Shown here piece after piece: positions 4,750-5,507 of a DNA stretch of 5,507 bases (positions are counted from its first letter, which is position 1; each line of letters begins with the position of its first letter). Location: positions 1-5,507 of the forward strand of contig JBEHXS010000178.1 of assembly GCA_048498575.1 (NCBI GenBank), read 5' to 3'. The notes beneath the pieces were generated by a model. It did no database searches, was not told the origin of the DNA, and worked only from the letters and a program-made list of their open reading frames with translations. The DNA is from DASZQY01 sp048498575 (GTDB lineage Bacteria; Pseudomonadota; Alphaproteobacteria; Rhizobiales; Kaistiaceae). Both the position numbers and the translations under genes were made by a program.

Positions 4750-5507
4750 CTATCGACTTCCGTCCCAGCTTCCCGGGACGGGGTTGCCGTCGATGGTGAA
4801 GCTGCCCTTGAACTGGTTGCTGCCGGTCAGGTGGAACTCCGCCTTTCCCGTCGCGCCCGGCTGCGACCACGCGATGTGAAGGTGACCGTCGCTGCTGATG
4901 TAGCCGCTGGCGACGTGCCCGGTGATGCCCAGCGCCTGGTAGGTGCCGCTCCAGCTGCTGCCCGAGCCGGACAGGGTCATCGTTCCGTGCGCGCTGCCGT
5001 TGATGGTCGTCTGCCAGCTGCCGTCGAAGCCCGCGGATGTTGCGCCGCTGGCGCCTCCACCGGCGCTGCCGGCACCGGCACCGTTGCTGGCGAGCGCGCC
5101 GGCCGCGATCGCGTCCTTCGCGGCGGCGATGGATATGGAAGCCGCGCGTATGCCGTTCCACGGCTTGTCGTTCAGCGAGGCCTGTCTGGTCGCGTCGTTG
5201 TTGTAGCGGCCCTCGAGCGTCTTGCCGTTCAGGATGTTGAAGCGCAGCCGCCCGCTGCGGCTGCCTTCCGTCCACTTGGCGCGGAGCTGGCTGCCGATGA
5301 CGACGCCATCGGTGATCTTGCCGCCGGGGTAGGTGCCCGTGACGTAGCCCTTCGCGTCCTGTGTCAGCGTCACGGTCAGCTTCTGGCCGTTGGCGTTGGT
5401 GTCCCACCGGCCGGTGAAGTTGATGCCGGGGTCCGGCTTCGGCACGTCGCCGAGGCTGCCGGCCGTTCCGGCGGGGGGAGCCACCAACTCCTCCGGTCCT
5501 TTGTCTC
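4750..5507 (-). CDS. Beta-domain protein, probably extracytoplasmic, 5'-truncated by the window edge; function unknown
   Basis: The frame is open to the right edge, so the true start is probably outside the window. A TTG at 5487 or GTG at 5484 is possible, with GGAGG and AAGGA on the minus strand just upstream. However, the protein would then begin with a proline-rich linker-like stretch and no signal peptide, so I favour truncation. Numbering from the TTG gives 245 residues and no cysteine. Domain 1 (24-114) runs from FTGRW to WNGIR, with GTY at 51-53 and KW at 71-72. A Gly/Ala/Ser-rich linker covers about 115-153. Domain 2 (154-245) runs from FDGSW to WDGSR and is homologous to the C-terminus of the next gene product. 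Both domains fit a G-x-W ... G-x-Y ... W meander like that of small ligand-binding barrels (avidin or lipocalin type), which is an inference. The stop at 4750-4752 lies 18 bases before the next start, so co-transcription is likely. Confidence 0.8.
   Translation of the reverse strand, partial: DKGPEELVAPPAGTAGSLGDVPKPDPGINFTGRWDTNANGQKLTVTLTQDAKGYVTGTYPGGKITDGVVIGSQLRAKWTEGSRSGRLRFNILNGKTLEGRYNNDATRQASLNDKPWNGIRAASISIAAAKDAIAAGALASNGAGAGSAGGGASGATSAGFDGSWQTTINGSAHGTMTLSGSGSSWSGTYQALGITGHVASGYISSDGHLHIAWSQPGATGKAEFHLTGSNQFKGSFTIDGNPVPGSWDGSR
4753..5028 (-). repeat. Shared C-terminal beta domain, copy in the truncated upstream protein
   Basis: These 92 residues (154-245 counted from the TTG at 5487) are the partner of the domain at 2911-3192. 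At the DNA level the most obvious surviving identity is GTCGTCTGCCAG on the plus strand (beginning near 3169 and 5006), encoding the conserved WQTT region. The duplication is therefore old enough for most synonymous sites to have drifted. Confidence 0.85.
5146..5418 (-). repeat. Divergent third copy of the beta domain (domain 1 of the truncated protein)
   Basis: Residues 24-114 (91 residues) have the same size and endings as the other two copies: F-T-G-R-W at the start, G-T-Y near residue 30 of the domain, a W following a hydrophobic-Arg-Ala stretch near residue 49, and W-N-G-I-R at the end. Overall identity to the other copies is low, so homology rests on layout and landmark residues. The pattern also recalls a widespread bacterial repeat built around GTY-G-W motifs. 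Confidence 0.6.

Overview
The window is GC-rich, gene-dense bacterial chromosome. The surE-pcm gene order and the QueF sequence both look alphaproteobacterial, probably a member of the Hyphomicrobiales or a relative. That is my reading from family resemblance and base composition; I cannot name a genus. Coding density is high, no intergenic gap exceeds 63 bases, and I see no tRNA, rRNA, CRISPR array, insertion sequence or phage gene.

Layout: bases 15-1467 on the plus strand hold two housekeeping genes in one transcriptional unit, surE (5'-nucleotidase) and pcm (protein-L-isoaspartate methyltransferase). Everything from 1473 to the right edge is on the minus strand and converges on pcm with only 5 bases between the stop codons. 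Reading the minus strand in its direction of transcription, the order is: a 5'-truncated gene for a probable extracytoplasmic beta-rich protein (4750 to the edge); after 18 bases, a 607-residue secreted, cysteine-rich protein (2908-4731); after 43 bases, queF, the queuosine-pathway nitrile reductase (2409-2864); after 63 bases, a six-helix membrane protein resembling the DUF6159 family (1473-2345).

The least ordinary part is the pair of extracytoplasmic proteins at 2908-5507. They share a C-terminal domain of about 93 residues (44 identical positions in a hand alignment, two one-residue gaps), and the truncated protein carries a third, more divergent copy with the same F-x-G-x-W opening and W-x-G-x-R ending. 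The 607-residue protein has a clear signal peptide and exactly twelve cysteines. These form six loops that I read as two copies of an A-B-A arrangement, separated by proline/alanine-rich linkers and followed by the shared domain. I do not recognise a characterised system here. The pair looks like a co-transcribed set of surface or periplasmic, possibly ligand-binding, proteins of unknown role.

Two perfect 9-base inverted repeats sit at gene boundaries. One lies directly against the queF start codon (2865-2895). The other is in the last codons of the DUF6159-like gene, just past the pcm stop (1485-1511). Either could form an RNA hairpin affecting translation or transcript ends.
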